A stretch of DNA of 64,000 nt from NCBI GenBank assembly GCA_903855985.1, contig CAIOAO010000014.1, positions 1 through 64,000 of the forward strand, in the 5' to 3' direction. The DNA comes from an uncultured Opitutia bacterium. Its GTDB lineage: Bacteria; Verrucomicrobiota; Verrucomicrobiia; Opitutales; Opitutaceae. This document shows positions 44,204-56,267 of this stretch, piece after piece. How positions within the stretch are numbered: the stretch's first letter is position 1; each line of letters starts with the position of its first letter. The translations under genes were made by a program, and so were the position numbers. The notes beneath the pieces were generated by a model. It had not been told where the DNA came from, ran no database searches, and was given only the letters and a program-made list of their open reading frames with translations.

Positions 44204-45043
44204 GTGAAACTCGGAGCCCACATCTACCTCTGGACCGAGCGCTGGTCCGACGCGGAGACCGGGCTGTTCGACCGCGCGCGCGGGCTCGGGCTCGACCTGA
44301 TTGAGCTATCAGTCGGGCTGGATGTAAAATTTTCCTCCGTCCAGACCCGGCGCGCGGCGGAAGCGGCGGGTGTCGGCCTGCTGGTTGGGCCGGGGGGCGA
44401 GTGGCCGGCGGGGGCGGACCTGTCGGACGACGATCCGGCGAACCGGCGCGCGGCGCTCGAGTTTCACCGCGGGATTATCAACCAGGCGGCGGAGCTGGGG
44501 GCGGTGGCGTATGCCGGCGCGCTTTACGGCCGGCCGGGCAAGGTGCTGCGGCGGCGTCCGCCCGCGGAGGAATTTCCGCGCACGGCCGAGGGCCTGCACA
44601 CGCTCGCGGCGTACGCGCAGTCGGCGGGCGTGAAGCTCGTGATCGAGCCGATGAGCCGGTTTCGCTCCCATGTGATCAACACGCCGGCGCAGGCGCTGCG
44701 GATGCTGGAGCTCGCGGACCAGCCCAACCTCCACCTCCTGCTCGATACCTATCACCTTGTCACCGAGGTGCGGGATTACGCCGCGGCGATCAAGTCGGTG
44801 GGCGACAGGCTCTGGGGCCTGCACGCCTGCGAGAACGACCGGGGCGTGCCGGGTGGCGGGCTGCTGCCCTGGCCGGAAATCTTTGCCGCGCTCAAGACGA
44901 CCAAGGCGGAGTACGTCGGTTTCGAGGGTTACAACACGGGAATCGGCGACTTTGGCTGGCGGCGCGGGATGTTTCAGAACGTCTGCCCCGACGGTGATGC
45001 CTTTGTGCGCGAGGCCGTGGCGTTCACGCGGCGGCAGCTGTAG
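44204..45043 (+). CDS. Ketose 3-epimerase / sugar isomerase-like TIM barrel
   Basis: A 279-residue xylose-isomerase-like barrel of the D-tagatose/psicose 3-epimerase group. The metal ligands and catalytic acids are in LVIEPMSRFRSHVINT (Glu), LLLDTYHLVTEV (Asp and His), WGLHACENDRGVPG (His) and YVGFEGYN (Glu). The GTG at 44204 (VKLGAHIYLW) starts the barrel. Given its neighbours it probably interconverts L-rhamnulose or a related ketose; a dedicated L-rhamnose isomerase is not in the window. Confidence 0.82.
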   Translation: MKLGAHIYLWTERWSDAETGLFDRARGLGLDLIELSVGLDVKFSSVQTRRAAEAAGVGLLVGPGGEWPAGADLSDDDPANRRAALEFHRGIINQAAELGAVAYAGALYGRPGKVLRRRPPAEEFPRTAEGLHTLAAYAQSAGVKLVIEPMSRFRSHVINTPAQALRMLELADQPNLHLLLDTYHLVTEVRDYAAAIKSVGDRLWGLHACENDRGVPGGGLLPWPEIFAALKTTKAEYVGFEGYNTGIGDFGWRRGMFQNVCPDGDAFVREAVAFTRRQL

Positions 45044-45079
45044 GGCGGAGTCCGGGTCGCCCGACTCGCGCTCCACCAC

Positions 45080-46507
45080 TCAAGCGCGCGGCTGGTAGGT
45101 CTTTTGCTTCAGATTGGCGCTGAGCAGGCGGCGGAACGTGGCGAGGTCTTTGACTGCGCCGAGCGCGATCAGCTGGCTGGCAATGTTGCCGACGGCGGTG
45201 CCCTCGAGGTTGAACGACAGCACGGGGATGCCGGTGGCGTCGGCCGTGGCCTGGCAGAGCAGGCGGTTCTTCGAGCCGCCGCCGACCATGAGGACGCGGC
45301 GGAATTTCTTGCCGGTCATCCGCTCGAAGTTCGCCGCGGCGTTCGCGTGGCCGCGGGCGATGGAGTCGCAGATCAGGCGCGTGTAGCCGGCGAGGTTCTT
45401 CGGGACCGCGGCTTTCTTCCGCTTCAACTGCGCGTCGATCGCGGCGCGCATGGACTTCGGCGCCATGAAGGCGGCGTCGGTGGTGTCCAGCAGCAGCGCC
45501 GGGGCGGGTAGTTTTTCCGCGGCGGTGATGAGTGCGTCCCACGCCTTGGGGGTTTCCGGGCGGGCGTTGAATTCCTGCAGGGTCTGCTCGAGGAGGAAGA
45601 GGCCGGGGACATTGGTCAGCGGGCGGTAGCCGCCGAGGCCGGTGCGCTCGTTGGCAATGCGCGAGGCAAGGGCGTCGGGGTCGAGCAGGGGGGTGGCGTT
45701 CTCGAAGCCGACGAGGGACCAGGTACCGGAGCTGAGGAAGAGGTCGCCGCCTTCGGGCGAGGCGGGCATGGCGTCGTAGGCGCAGGCGGTGTCGTGGCCG
45801 GGGACGGCGATGACCTGGGTCCGGGCGAGTTCGGGCAGCGCGGTGACGGGACCGAGTTTTTTGCCGGAGAGGACCGGGGTGGTGAACCACGTCGGCGGGA
45901 TGTGGAAATGCTCGAGGGCGGTGCGCGACCAGTCGCGGCTGTGCACATCGATCAGCTGCGACGTGCTGCCGACGGTGAGCTCGTTTTCCATTTTCCCGCT
46001 CAGGAGGTAATTGAAATATTCCGGCAGGAAGAGGCAGCGCGTGGCGAGGTCGGTGACGGCCGGGCAGCGCGCGACGGTTTCACCCAGCTGGAGGCTGGTG
46101 TTGTAGAAGACATTCGGGATGCCGGTGGCGGCGTAGAGGTGTGCCGCGCCGTGCTTCGCGAGTGCGGCGAGGCCGGCCTGCGTGCGGTTGTCGCGGTAGG
46201 CGTGGGTGGGAAACACGAGCCGGCCGGCGTCGTTGAGCAGCACGTGGTCGCAGCCCCAGGTGTCCACGCCGACGGAGGCCAGCTTTGCGCCCTTCGGCAG
46301 GAGGGCGACGGCCTTGCGCAGGCCGGTCAGCGCCTCGTGCCAGAGCGTGCCGACCTCCCAGTAGGCGTGGTCGCCGAGCTCCCGGTAGGAGTTGGGGAAG
46401 CGGTGTGCCTCGGTGAGGGTCAGTTTGTTTTTCGACCACTGGCCGAGGATGACGCGGCCGCTGGTGGCGCCGAGATCGACGGCGGCGGAGTAGATGGGGG
46501 AGGCCAT
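45080..46507 (-). CDS. rhaB: Rhamnulokinase
   Basis: A 475-residue FGGY-family kinase: N-terminal AAVDLGATSGRVILGQW binds phosphate, SVGVDTWGCDHVLLN contains the catalytic region, and AVPGHDTACAYDAMPASPEGGDLFLSSGTWSLVG is highly characteristic of RhaB. VGGGSKNRLLCQATADATGIPV is the C-terminal nucleotide motif. It phosphorylates L-rhamnulose at O-1. It converges with the aldolase/epimerase operon rather than belonging to it, so it is separately promoted. Confidence 0.93.
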   Translation of the reverse strand: MASPIYSAAVDLGATSGRVILGQWSKNKLTLTEAHRFPNSYRELGDHAYWEVGTLWHEALTGLRKAVALLPKGAKLASVGVDTWGCDHVLLNDAGRLVFPTHAYRDNRTQAGLAALAKHGAAHLYAATGIPNVFYNTSLQLGETVARCPAVTDLATRCLFLPEYFNYLLSGKMENELTVGSTSQLIDVHSRDWSRTALEHFHIPPTWFTTPVLSGKKLGPVTALPELARTQVIAVPGHDTACAYDAMPASPEGGDLFLSSGTWSLVGFENATPLLDPDALASRIANERTGLGGYRPLTNVPGLFLLEQTLQEFNARPETPKAWDALITAAEKLPAPALLLDTTDAAFMAPKSMRAAIDAQLKRKKAAVPKNLAGYTRLICDSIARGHANAAANFERMTGKKFRRVLMVGGGSKNRLLCQATADATGIPVLSFNLEGTAVGNIASQLIALGAVKDLATFRRLLSANLKQKTYQPRA

Positions 46508-46603
46508 GGGGTGAGGGGGAAGTAAGAAGGAAGAATTAAGAGGGAAGAAGGCCGGAGGTTCGGAACTTGGACACGGAGGGAGGGGTTGAGGTCAATGAGG
46601 CTG

Positions 46604-46645
46604 AACTCTGTGCACTCTGTGCTGCTTCGGTGAGCTCTGTGGCGA
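46604..46645. repeat. CTCTGTG-rich intergenic repeat
   Basis: CTCTGTG recurs three times within 42 bp (CTCTGTGCACTCTGTGC ... GCTCTGTGGC) in the spacer between the mqo stop and the rhaB start. This resembles the CACAGAG intergenic text of the same repeat class as other spacers here; no partner arm is clear. Confidence 0.45.
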
Positions 46646-46653
46646 AAAAGAAC

Positions 46654-48153
46654 CTAGGCCAACTGCAGGAGCTGGTTGGCCTTTTGTTGTACGGTGCGGA
46701 AGCGGTCGGCGTTTTGGGGGAGTTTGATGTCCTCGCCATAGATGGGGATCATCTCCTTCAGGCGCGCCTGGCTGGCCGCGGTGGCGACCAGGTGCGGGAA
46801 GCAGAGCTTGATCACATCGAGGACGATGTTGACGCACACGGATGCGCCCGGCGACGCGCCGAGAAGGGCGGAGATGCTGCGGTCGGAGTTCGTGATGACC
46901 TCCGTGCCGTAGTGGACGATGCCGGCCTCGCCGTCGGTTTTCTTGATGGCCTGCACGCGAATGCCGGCGTCGATCAGCTTCCAGTCCTTCGCCTGCGCCG
47001 TCGGGTAGAAAATGTGCAGCACCTCCATGCGGTGGGCCATGCTCTGGGTGCCCTGCTGGACGAGGTATTTGACGAGCGGGAGGTTGCTGGCGCCGATCTT
47101 GAGCAGGGTGAGAAGGTTGTCGGGCTTGATGGAACCGGGCAGGTCGGTCCAGCTGCCCTCCTTGTGGAGGAACTTGGTCGTCCACGCGGCGAACGGGCCG
47201 AAGAGCAGTGTCTTTCTGCCGTCGAGGATGCGCGTGTCGAGATGCGGGACCGCCATGGTGGGGGCGGCATCGAGGGCCTGGCCGTAGACCTTGGCCTGGT
47301 GTTTCTTGACGATCTCGGGGTTGTCGCAGACCAGCCACTGCCCGCCGATCGGGAAGCCGCCGAGACCCTTGGCTTCCGGGATGCCGGACTTCTGGAGGAG
47401 GTGCAGGCTGCCACCGCCGGCGCCGACGAAGACAAACTTGGCGTGATTGTGGCGGACGGCGCCGGTGGCAAGATCCCGGGCCGCCACGTCCCAACCGCCG
47501 GGGGTCTTGGTGAGATTCACCACGCGGTGGCCGCTGGCGATGCCGCATCCGGGCTGCTGGGCGAGCCAGCCGAAGAGCTTGCGGGCGATCACGCCGAAAT
47601 TCACATCGGTGCCGCTGGTCATCTTGGTGGCGGCGATGGGGACCTCGCCGCGGCCCTCGGTCAGCAACGGGGCCCAGCTGCCGATGGTGGCACGGTCGGT
47701 GGAGTAGACCATCTCCGAGAAAAAGTGGTGCGCGGACATCCCGGCGTGGCGGGCCCGCAGGAAATCCACCTGTTCCGGACCGTGCACAAAGCTGATGTGG
47801 TTGACGGGATTGATGAACTCCCGGGGATTTTGCATCATCCCGCTCGCGACGGCGTAGCTCCAGAACTGCTTGGATTGCTCGAACTGCTCGAAGATTTCGA
47901 TGGCCTTGGTGACGTTGACGGTGCCGTCGGCCTCGCGCTTGGGCGTGTAGCTCAGCTCGCAGATGCCCGCATGCCCGGTGCCGGCGTTGTTCCAGCCGTG
48001 GGAACTCTCCTGGGCGAGTTCCTCGGTGACCTCATACACCTGGAGGGTGAGCTTGGGCTCGAGGCGCTTGAGGAGGGCGGCGAGATTGGCGGACATGATG
48101 CCGCTGCCGATCAGGATGACATCGGGGTCGGCGACGTGCGTGGCGTGCTTCAT
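46654..48153 (-). CDS. mqo: Malate:quinone oxidoreductase
   Basis: A 499-residue FAD flavoprotein, peripheral on the cytoplasmic membrane, that oxidises malate to oxaloacetate with quinone. FAD motif: VILIGSGIMSANLAALLKRLEP. Other Mqo blocks: ESSHGWNNAGTGHAGICELSYTP, GMSAHHFFSEMVYS, FVFVGAGGGSLHLLQKSGIPE and FPIGGQWLVCDNPEIVKKH. Full length. Monocistronic by position. Confidence 0.95.
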   Translation of the reverse strand: MKHATHVADPDVILIGSGIMSANLAALLKRLEPKLTLQVYEVTEELAQESSHGWNNAGTGHAGICELSYTPKREADGTVNVTKAIEIFEQFEQSKQFWSYAVASGMMQNPREFINPVNHISFVHGPEQVDFLRARHAGMSAHHFFSEMVYSTDRATIGSWAPLLTEGRGEVPIAATKMTSGTDVNFGVIARKLFGWLAQQPGCGIASGHRVVNLTKTPGGWDVAARDLATGAVRHNHAKFVFVGAGGGSLHLLQKSGIPEAKGLGGFPIGGQWLVCDNPEIVKKHQAKVYGQALDAAPTMAVPHLDTRILDGRKTLLFGPFAAWTTKFLHKEGSWTDLPGSIKPDNLLTLLKIGASNLPLVKYLVQQGTQSMAHRMEVLHIFYPTAQAKDWKLIDAGIRVQAIKKTDGEAGIVHYGTEVITNSDRSISALLGASPGASVCVNIVLDVIKLCFPHLVATAASQARLKEMIPIYGEDIKLPQNADRFRTVQQKANQLLQLA

Positions 48154-48226
48154 GAAGGAAAATAGCTAGCGGGGAAGTCGCGCACCGGCCAAGGCATTTT
48201 TAACCGCGAATGCCGACCCCAGGCAA

Positions 48227-48296
48227 TTTTACAGTAGGTAACGGAGAGAATGGAGCGCGGTCTGGGATTTCTCTGTTCTCTCTGTTTCCTCCTGTC
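48227..48296. repeat. Palindromic intergenic repeat, TTTACAGGAGG family (copy 2)
   Basis: TTTTACAGTAGGTAACGGAG on the left and CTCTGTTTCCTCCTGTCC on the right form a degenerate version of the palindrome at 33490-33568, in the mqo/OPT divergent spacer. Confidence 0.65.
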
Positions 48297-48349
48297 CAAA
48301 TCCGGATTCCGAGGCTTGATGCCGGGCCCGTCCATTTACAGCCTCCGGC

Positions 48350-50299
48350 ATGCAATCCGCCCCGTCCGTCCGCGAACTCACGGTCAGGAGTGTCATCCTC
48401 GGTGGCGTCATCACGCTGCTGTTCACCGCCGCCAATGTTTACCTCGGGTTGAAGGTCGGCCTGACTTTTGCGACCTCGATCCCGGCGGCGGTCATCTCGA
48501 TGGCGCTGCTGCGCCTCGTCGGGAATTCCAACATCCTGGAAAACAACATCGTCCAGACGATCGCCTCCGCCGCCGGCACACTGGCCGCGATCATCTTCGT
48601 GTTGCCCGGCCTCATCATGGTCGGCTGGTGGCAGGGCTTTCCATACTGGATCACCGTCGCGGTCTGCGCGATCGGCGGAATCCTGGGCGTGATGTTCTCG
48701 GTGCCGCTGCGGCGCGCGCTGGTGACGGGTTCCGACCTGCCGTACCCGGAGGGCGTCGCGGCGGCCGAGGTGCTGAAGGTCGGCTTCGGTTCCGCAGAGG
48801 GCAAGGTGGAGAACGCCAAGGGCCTGCGCATGATCATCGTCGGCTCGGTGGTTTCGGCGGGTTATGCGCTGCTGGCGGCGATGCGCCTCGCGGCGACCGA
48901 CGTCGCTGTGAGCTTCCGGCTGTTCCGTGGCGCCACGGCCGCCTCGACGAGCCTGTCCATGGCGCTCATCGGCGTCGGGCATCTCGTGGGACTCTCAGTC
49001 GGCGTGGCGATGCTGTTTGGCATGCTCATCGCCTGGGTCGGGCTGGTGCCGATGCTCACGGCCGCTCACGGCGTGACGGGCAACCTGGACCAGCTGGTCA
49101 ACACGACTTTCCGCAGCGAGGTGCGTTTCATCGGCGCCGGGACCATCGGCGTCGCCGCCCTCTGGAGCCTCATCCGCATCCTCGGGCCGATCGCCAAGGG
49201 CATCCGCTCCGCGATGGCGGCATCCAAGGCCCGCTCGGCCGGGACCGAGCTACCGCTCACCGAGCGCGACCTGCCGATTGGCATTGTCGGCGGCACCATC
49301 CTCGCGCTGCTCGTGCCGATCGCCGGGCTCCTCTGGGTTTTCTGCTCCGGCACGGCGATCGCCTCCGGTATCGGCCCGGTGATCCTCGGTACGCTGGTCT
49401 TTGTCGTGGTGGTCGGGGCGATCATTGCGTCGGTCTGCGGCTACATGGCCGGCCTGATCGGCGCCTCGAACAGTCCTGTTTCGGGTGTGGGCATCCTGTC
49501 TGTGCTGGGTGCGTCCCTGCTGCTGGTCCTCGTTTACGGACACGGCGGCACCCCGGAGCAGACCCGGGCGCTGGTGGCCTATGCGCTGTTCACCACCGGC
49601 ATCGTTTTTTCCATCGCGACGATCGCGAACGACAACCTGCAGGACCTGAAGACCGGCCAGCTGGTCGGCGCGACGCCGTGGCGGCAGCAGCTGGCGCTGA
49701 TCTACGGCGTGATCTTCGGCTCGCTGGTGATTCCGCCGGTGCTTGACCTGCTCAACAAGGCCTTCGGCTTCGCCGGCGCGCCCGGGGCGGGGGAACACGC
49801 GCTCGCCGCACCGCAGGCCGCGCTCATCTCCGCGCTGGCCAAGGGTGTGCTGGGCGGCGACATCAGCTGGAACCTCATCGGCTGGGGTGCACTGCTCGGC
49901 GTCGGCACGATCATCCTCGACGAGGTGCTGCGCAAGACGGGCAAGATGCGGCTGCCGCCGCTGTGTGTCGGCATGGGCATCTACCTGCCCATGGCGCTGA
50001 CGGTGCTGATCCCCGTGGGCGCCGTGATCGGACATTACTACGACAAGTGGGCCGACCGCGGCGGGAATCCGGAGTTTGCCAAGCGCATGGGCGTGCTGGT
50101 GGCCACGGGGCTCATCGTTGGCGAGAGTCTCTTTGGCGTGGCGTTTGCCGGCGTCGTCGCGGTGGCGGGCACCGACACGCCGCTGGCGGTCGTCGGCGAC
50201 AGCTTTGAGAAACCCGGCATCATCATCGGGCTGGTGCTGTTCGCGGGTGCGACGGCGCTGCTCTATCGGTACTCCAAGCGGATATGCCAGGCGGCGTGA
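48350..50299 (+). CDS. OPT family oligopeptide transporter
   Basis: A 649-residue membrane protein with about 15 hydrophobic segments. N-terminal LTVRSVILGGVITLLFTAANVYLGLKVGLTFATSIPAAVISM and NNIVQTIASAAGTLAAIIFVLPGLIM are signatures of the prokaryotic OPT (OPTX/YgjT-like) branch. DLPYPEGVAAAEVLKVGF and SNSPVSGVGILSV are also typical. It imports oligopeptides or metal-chelate compounds by cation symport. Substrate not assignable. Confidence 0.92.
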   Translation: MQSAPSVRELTVRSVILGGVITLLFTAANVYLGLKVGLTFATSIPAAVISMALLRLVGNSNILENNIVQTIASAAGTLAAIIFVLPGLIMVGWWQGFPYWITVAVCAIGGILGVMFSVPLRRALVTGSDLPYPEGVAAAEVLKVGFGSAEGKVENAKGLRMIIVGSVVSAGYALLAAMRLAATDVAVSFRLFRGATAASTSLSMALIGVGHLVGLSVGVAMLFGMLIAWVGLVPMLTAAHGVTGNLDQLVNTTFRSEVRFIGAGTIGVAALWSLIRILGPIAKGIRSAMAASKARSAGTELPLTERDLPIGIVGGTILALLVPIAGLLWVFCSGTAIASGIGPVILGTLVFVVVVGAIIASVCGYMAGLIGASNSPVSGVGILSVLGASLLLVLVYGHGGTPEQTRALVAYALFTTGIVFSIATIANDNLQDLKTGQLVGATPWRQQLALIYGVIFGSLVIPPVLDLLNKAFGFAGAPGAGEHALAAPQAALISALAKGVLGGDISWNLIGWGALLGVGTIILDEVLRKTGKMRLPPLCVGMGIYLPMALTVLIPVGAVIGHYYDKWADRGGNPEFAKRMGVLVATGLIVGESLFGVAFAGVVAVAGTDTPLAVVGDSFEKPGIIIGLVLFAGATALLYRYSKRICQAA

Positions 50300-50315
50300 G
50301 CGCCCCCGCTTTACC

Positions 50316-51389
50316 TCACTCCTCGCCGTCGTGGTAATCCACCTCGGCCGCGCGGAAGATTTTCCGCGGCGCCCGGAAGCCAAATTTATTGGAATCGGGG
50401 TAGTGCCAGAACTCATTGGGCGGGTTGTCGGCGACGAGGAGGTATTCGAGGTCGGTTGAACCGGTGTTGGTGAGCTGGTGGGCTTCGCCGGGCGGATGCA
50501 CGATTACGTCGCCAGATTCGACCGGGTAGGACTCGGTGTCGGCGCGAATTATGCCCGTGCCGGTGAGAATGACATAGAGTTCCCATTGCGAGGAATGGGA
50601 GTGAAACGGGCACCCGGCTTTTCCCGCGGGCAACCGGGCGAGCTCGAGGTCGAAGGGATGGCCGCCGAGGCCGGTCGGCGTGTTGCGCAGGGCGCCGACG
50701 GCGATGGAAAGCTCCTTGCCGGTGGCGCTGAATTTCCCTTTCGGCGATGACCACGGCCCCCACGGCAGCGTGTCAGGGTGGACCTTGCGCTGGGCGAACG
50801 GCGTCAACCCCGGTTCCGTCGGGGCGGGCGCGGGCTGGGAGGCGGCTGCAGCCGCTGGGCCGGGGGCGGACTTTTCCTGCGGCACGGGTCGGAGCGTCCA
50901 GGCTCCGCCGGATTCCTCCTCCCCGTCGAAATAGTCCGTCTCGATCATGCGGAAGACCTTCCCGGGTGGACGCAGCGCCCATTTGTTGGAGTCGGGGTAA
51001 TAACACGCGTCGAGCGGCGGGTTGTCGGCGACGATGAGCACGACGAGGTCCGTCGCGCCGGAATTGATCAACTGGTGGGGCTCGCCGGGCGGGTGGACAA
51101 ACACCTCGCCGGTCTGCACCGGGTGGGTTTCGGTGCCGGCGCGCACCGTGCCGGTGCCGGACTGGACCACGAACATTTCCCACTGGGCGAGGTGGGAGTG
51201 AAACGGACAGACCGCGGCGCCGGGCGGGATGCGCCGGATCTGGAGGTCGAAAGGATGGCCGCCGCCCCAGGTGCCGGCGCGGATGCCGCCATTGAGCTCC
51301 AGCGTGAGGTTGCGGCAGAAGGAGTGAAACTTACCCGTGGGGGATTTCTGCTCCACCTCGGGCAGGGCGGGGATGTGGACCTTTTTCAT
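50316..51389 (-). CDS. Bicupin protein with tandem duplicated domains
   Basis: A 357-residue protein with two ~150-residue cupin units that are clearly duplicates: GGHPFDLQIRRIPPGAAVCPFHSHLAQWEMFVV and GGHPFDLELARLPAGKAGCPFHSHSSQWELYVI; each is followed by GTG, VHPPGEPHQL or VHPPGEAHQL, and ends in the same ADNPP...YYPDSNKW / FWHYPDSNKF segment. Each unit keeps the HxH and distal His of a metal site. A Pro/Ala linker (about 175-195) joins them. Function unknown; the sugar or dioxygenase-type cupins are possible. Confidence 0.88.
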   Translation of the reverse strand: MKKVHIPALPEVEQKSPTGKFHSFCRNLTLELNGGIRAGTWGGGHPFDLQIRRIPPGAAVCPFHSHLAQWEMFVVQSGTGTVRAGTETHPVQTGEVFVHPPGEPHQLINSGATDLVVLIVADNPPLDACYYPDSNKWALRPPGKVFRMIETDYFDGEEESGGAWTLRPVPQEKSAPGPAAAAASQPAPAPTEPGLTPFAQRKVHPDTLPWGPWSSPKGKFSATGKELSIAVGALRNTPTGLGGHPFDLELARLPAGKAGCPFHSHSSQWELYVILTGTGIIRADTESYPVESGDVIVHPPGEAHQLTNTGSTDLEYLLVADNPPNEFWHYPDSNKFGFRAPRKIFRAAEVDYHDGEE

Positions 51390-51402
51390 GGGGCGAGGAT
51401 CA

Positions 51403-51488
51403 GATTATCGCGAAAACGCAGAGGTGCGGAAGCGCTGAAACTAACCTCGGATTCCCGGTATTTCCGCTCCTCCGCGTTTCCGCGATCT
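51403..51488. repeat. Palindromic intergenic repeat, GCGCGGAAA family (copy 2)
   Basis: ATCGCGAAAACGCAGAGGTG on the left faces CCGCTCCTCCGCGTTTCCGC and GATCT on the right, in the 127-bp spacer between the bicupin and FAH genes. Related to 20554-20624. Confidence 0.65.
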
Positions 51489-51516
51489 CCGGGTCCGGGC
51501 CTTCGGCGATTTCGAC

Positions 51517-52320
51517 TCAGACCTTCTCGTTGACGACCGGGTTCGTGAGCGTGCCGATCTTGTCGATCACGATGCTCACGGTGTCTCCGGCCTTCATGAA
51601 GATGGGGGGCTTGCGGGCGAACCCCACGCCGTGGGGCGTGCCGGTGAGAATCACGGTGCCGGGGAGGAGGGTTTTGCTGGCGCTCAGGAACTCGATCAGC
51701 GTCGGCACGTCGAAGCACATGTCGTTCGTGTTCCAGTCCTGCAGCGCGGTGCCGTTGAGGATGGTCTTGATGCCGAGCGCATTCGGGTTGGGGATTTCGT
51801 CGCGGGTCGTGATCACCGGCCCGAGCGGGCAGAAGGTGTCGAAGCTCTTGCCCTGGCAGAACTGGCCGCCGCCCCACTTGATCTGCCAGTCGCGGGCGGA
51901 GACGTCGTTGGCGCAGGTATAGCCGAGCACATACTTCAGGGCGTCGGCCTTGGTGACGTTCTTGCAGCGCTTGCCGATAACAACGGCGAGCTCGCATTCG
52001 TAATCCACCTCGGTGCTGGCCATCTTGACCGGGATTTCGATCGGGTCGCCGGGATTCTGGAGCGAGTTGAGGCTCTTCATGAAGAGCATCGGCTGCGCGG
52101 GCACGCCCTTGCCGCCTTCCTCGGCGTGTTTCTTGTAGTTCAGGCCGATGGCAAGGATGCTGACCGGCACCAGGGGCGCGAGGAGCTTGCCCGGCTGGAC
52201 CACGTTGGCGGTGACCTTGAACTCACCGAGGATGTCGCCGGCGATCGCGCGGGCGGAACCATCGGGCTGCAGGGCGGCATAGGCCGGGCCGGTCGGGGTG
52301 AGGTGGCGGATGATTTTCAT
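51517..52320 (-). CDS. Fumarylacetoacetate hydrolase family protein
   Basis: A 267-residue FAH-fold enzyme: ILAIGLNYKKHAEEGGKG near residue 55, the metal ligands in STEVDYECELAVVIGK and ANDVSARDWQ, FCPLGPVITTRDEIPNP, and the GTVILTGTPHGVGFARKPPIFMKAGD core near the C-terminus. Such enzymes act as hydrolases, decarboxylases or tautomerases on 2-oxoacids (acylpyruvase, ureidoglycolate lyase-like); the substrate is not readable. The ATG at 52320 gives the standard N-terminus. Confidence 0.92.
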   Translation of the reverse strand: MKIIRHLTPTGPAYAALQPDGSARAIAGDILGEFKVTANVVQPGKLLAPLVPVSILAIGLNYKKHAEEGGKGVPAQPMLFMKSLNSLQNPGDPIEIPVKMASTEVDYECELAVVIGKRCKNVTKADALKYVLGYTCANDVSARDWQIKWGGGQFCQGKSFDTFCPLGPVITTRDEIPNPNALGIKTILNGTALQDWNTNDMCFDVPTLIEFLSASKTLLPGTVILTGTPHGVGFARKPPIFMKAGDTVSIVIDKIGTLTNPVVNEKV

Positions 52321-52334
52321 GGGGAGGGAAGACA

Positions 52335-52436
52335 AGCTGTCGGCAATCAGCTCTCAGCTGTCAGCTTTATTTCGGACATATGACTTATAGGTCGTAGAGG
52401 ACAAATGGCTGAAAACTGAAAGCTAACCACTGATCG
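52335..52436. repeat. AGCTGTCAGCTTT-type intergenic repeat
   Basis: ATCAGCTCTCAGCTGTCAGC on the left and GGCTGAAAACTGAAAGCTAA with CCACTGATCGCT on the right, with AT-rich text between, fill the whole spacer between the FAH and gcvP genes. Confidence 0.6.
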
Positions 52437-55319
<2,883 letters not shown>

Positions 55320-55432
55320 CCGCCAACGCTAGGCGAGGAGGAAGGCCGCGCAACCGCGATTTGGCCGGCGGCGGGGCAATTAAGGGTTTGTTTCGAGACG
55401 GAAAGCGGGGCTGTTTGGGAAGGAACGGATGG

Positions 55433-55506
55433 TTTAAGGGGGAAGCCAGGAAACCATGAAGCGGATCTCCGAAGTATCCTCCTGGTTTCCTGGCTTCCCC
55501 TTTAAA
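55433..55506. repeat. Palindromic intergenic repeat with 24-bp arms
   Basis: TTTAAGGGGGAAGCCAGGAA plus ACCA on the left (from 55433) and its complement ending TTTAAA on the right (to 55506) match at 23 of 24 positions. It lies in the divergent gcvP/nth spacer, ending 13 bp before the nth ATG. Confidence 0.8.
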
Positions 55507-55519
55507 AATTCCGGCTCAG

Positions 55520-56194
55520 ATGAAAGTTCCCACTCCCGATTTCAGGTTGCGCCAAGTCCGCGCCGACCATGTCCACCGGCGGCTGGCGGAGCTGTATCCG
55601 GAGACGCCGGTGCCGCTGGACCACCGCGATCCGTACACGCTCCTGGTGGCGGTGCTGCTGTCGGCGCAGTGCACCGACAAGCGCGTGAACCTCGTGACGC
55701 CGCACCTGTGGGCGCGGGCGGACACGCCGGAAAAGATGGCGAAGGTCCCGGTGGCGGAGATTCAGCGCATCATCCGGCCGTGCGGGCTGTCGCCGCAGAA
55801 GGCCAAGGCGATTGCCGGGTTGTCGAACCTCCTCGTCGAAAAACACGGCGGCGAGGTGCCGCGCACGTTTGAGGAACTCGAAGCCCTGCCCGGAGTGGGC
55901 CACAAGACGGCCAGCGTGGTCATGGCGCAGGCGTTCGGCGTGCCGGCGTTTCCGGTGGACACGCACATCCACCGGCTGGCGCAGCGCTGGAAGCTGACCA
56001 GCGGCCGGAACGTGGTGCAGACGGAGGCGGACCTGAAGAAACTCTTTCCGCGCGAACACTGGAACGCGCTGCACCTGCGGATCATCTTTTACGGCCGGGA
56101 GCACTGCACCGCGCATAGTTGCGACGGCACGACCTGCGAGATTTGCCGTACGCTGTTTCCCGCCCGCAAGCGGGCGGTGAAAACGCGGAAGTAG
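55520..56194 (+). CDS. nth: Endonuclease III (DNA glycosylase/AP lyase)
   Basis: A 224-residue HhH-GPD glycosylase for oxidised pyrimidines. The catalytic Lys is in LSAQCTDKRVNLVTPHLW and the HhH motif with catalytic Asp in LEALPGVGHKTASVVMAQAFG...VDTHIHRLAQRW. The C-terminal iron-sulphur region is atypical: cysteines are spaced C-x4-C-x4-C-x2-C (HCTAHSCDGTTCEIC) rather than the usual C-x6-C-x2-C-x5-C. The N-terminal RLRQVRADHVHRRLAELYP is normal. Confidence 0.92.
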   Translation: MKVPTPDFRLRQVRADHVHRRLAELYPETPVPLDHRDPYTLLVAVLLSAQCTDKRVNLVTPHLWARADTPEKMAKVPVAEIQRIIRPCGLSPQKAKAIAGLSNLLVEKHGGEVPRTFEELEALPGVGHKTASVVMAQAFGVPAFPVDTHIHRLAQRWKLTSGRNVVQTEADLKKLFPREHWNALHLRIIFYGREHCTAHSCDGTTCEICRTLFPARKRAVKTRK

Positions 56195-56267
56195 GGTGAG
56201 GCAATTTTCGGTCAGAAAACGGGATTGATTCGCTGGCGGGGCCTCTTCACGTTCTCGCCCCCCAGTC

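Noticed and set aside
55320-55432. Possible glycine riboswitch before gcvP
   Set aside because: None of the conserved glycine aptamer blocks can be found in the leader.
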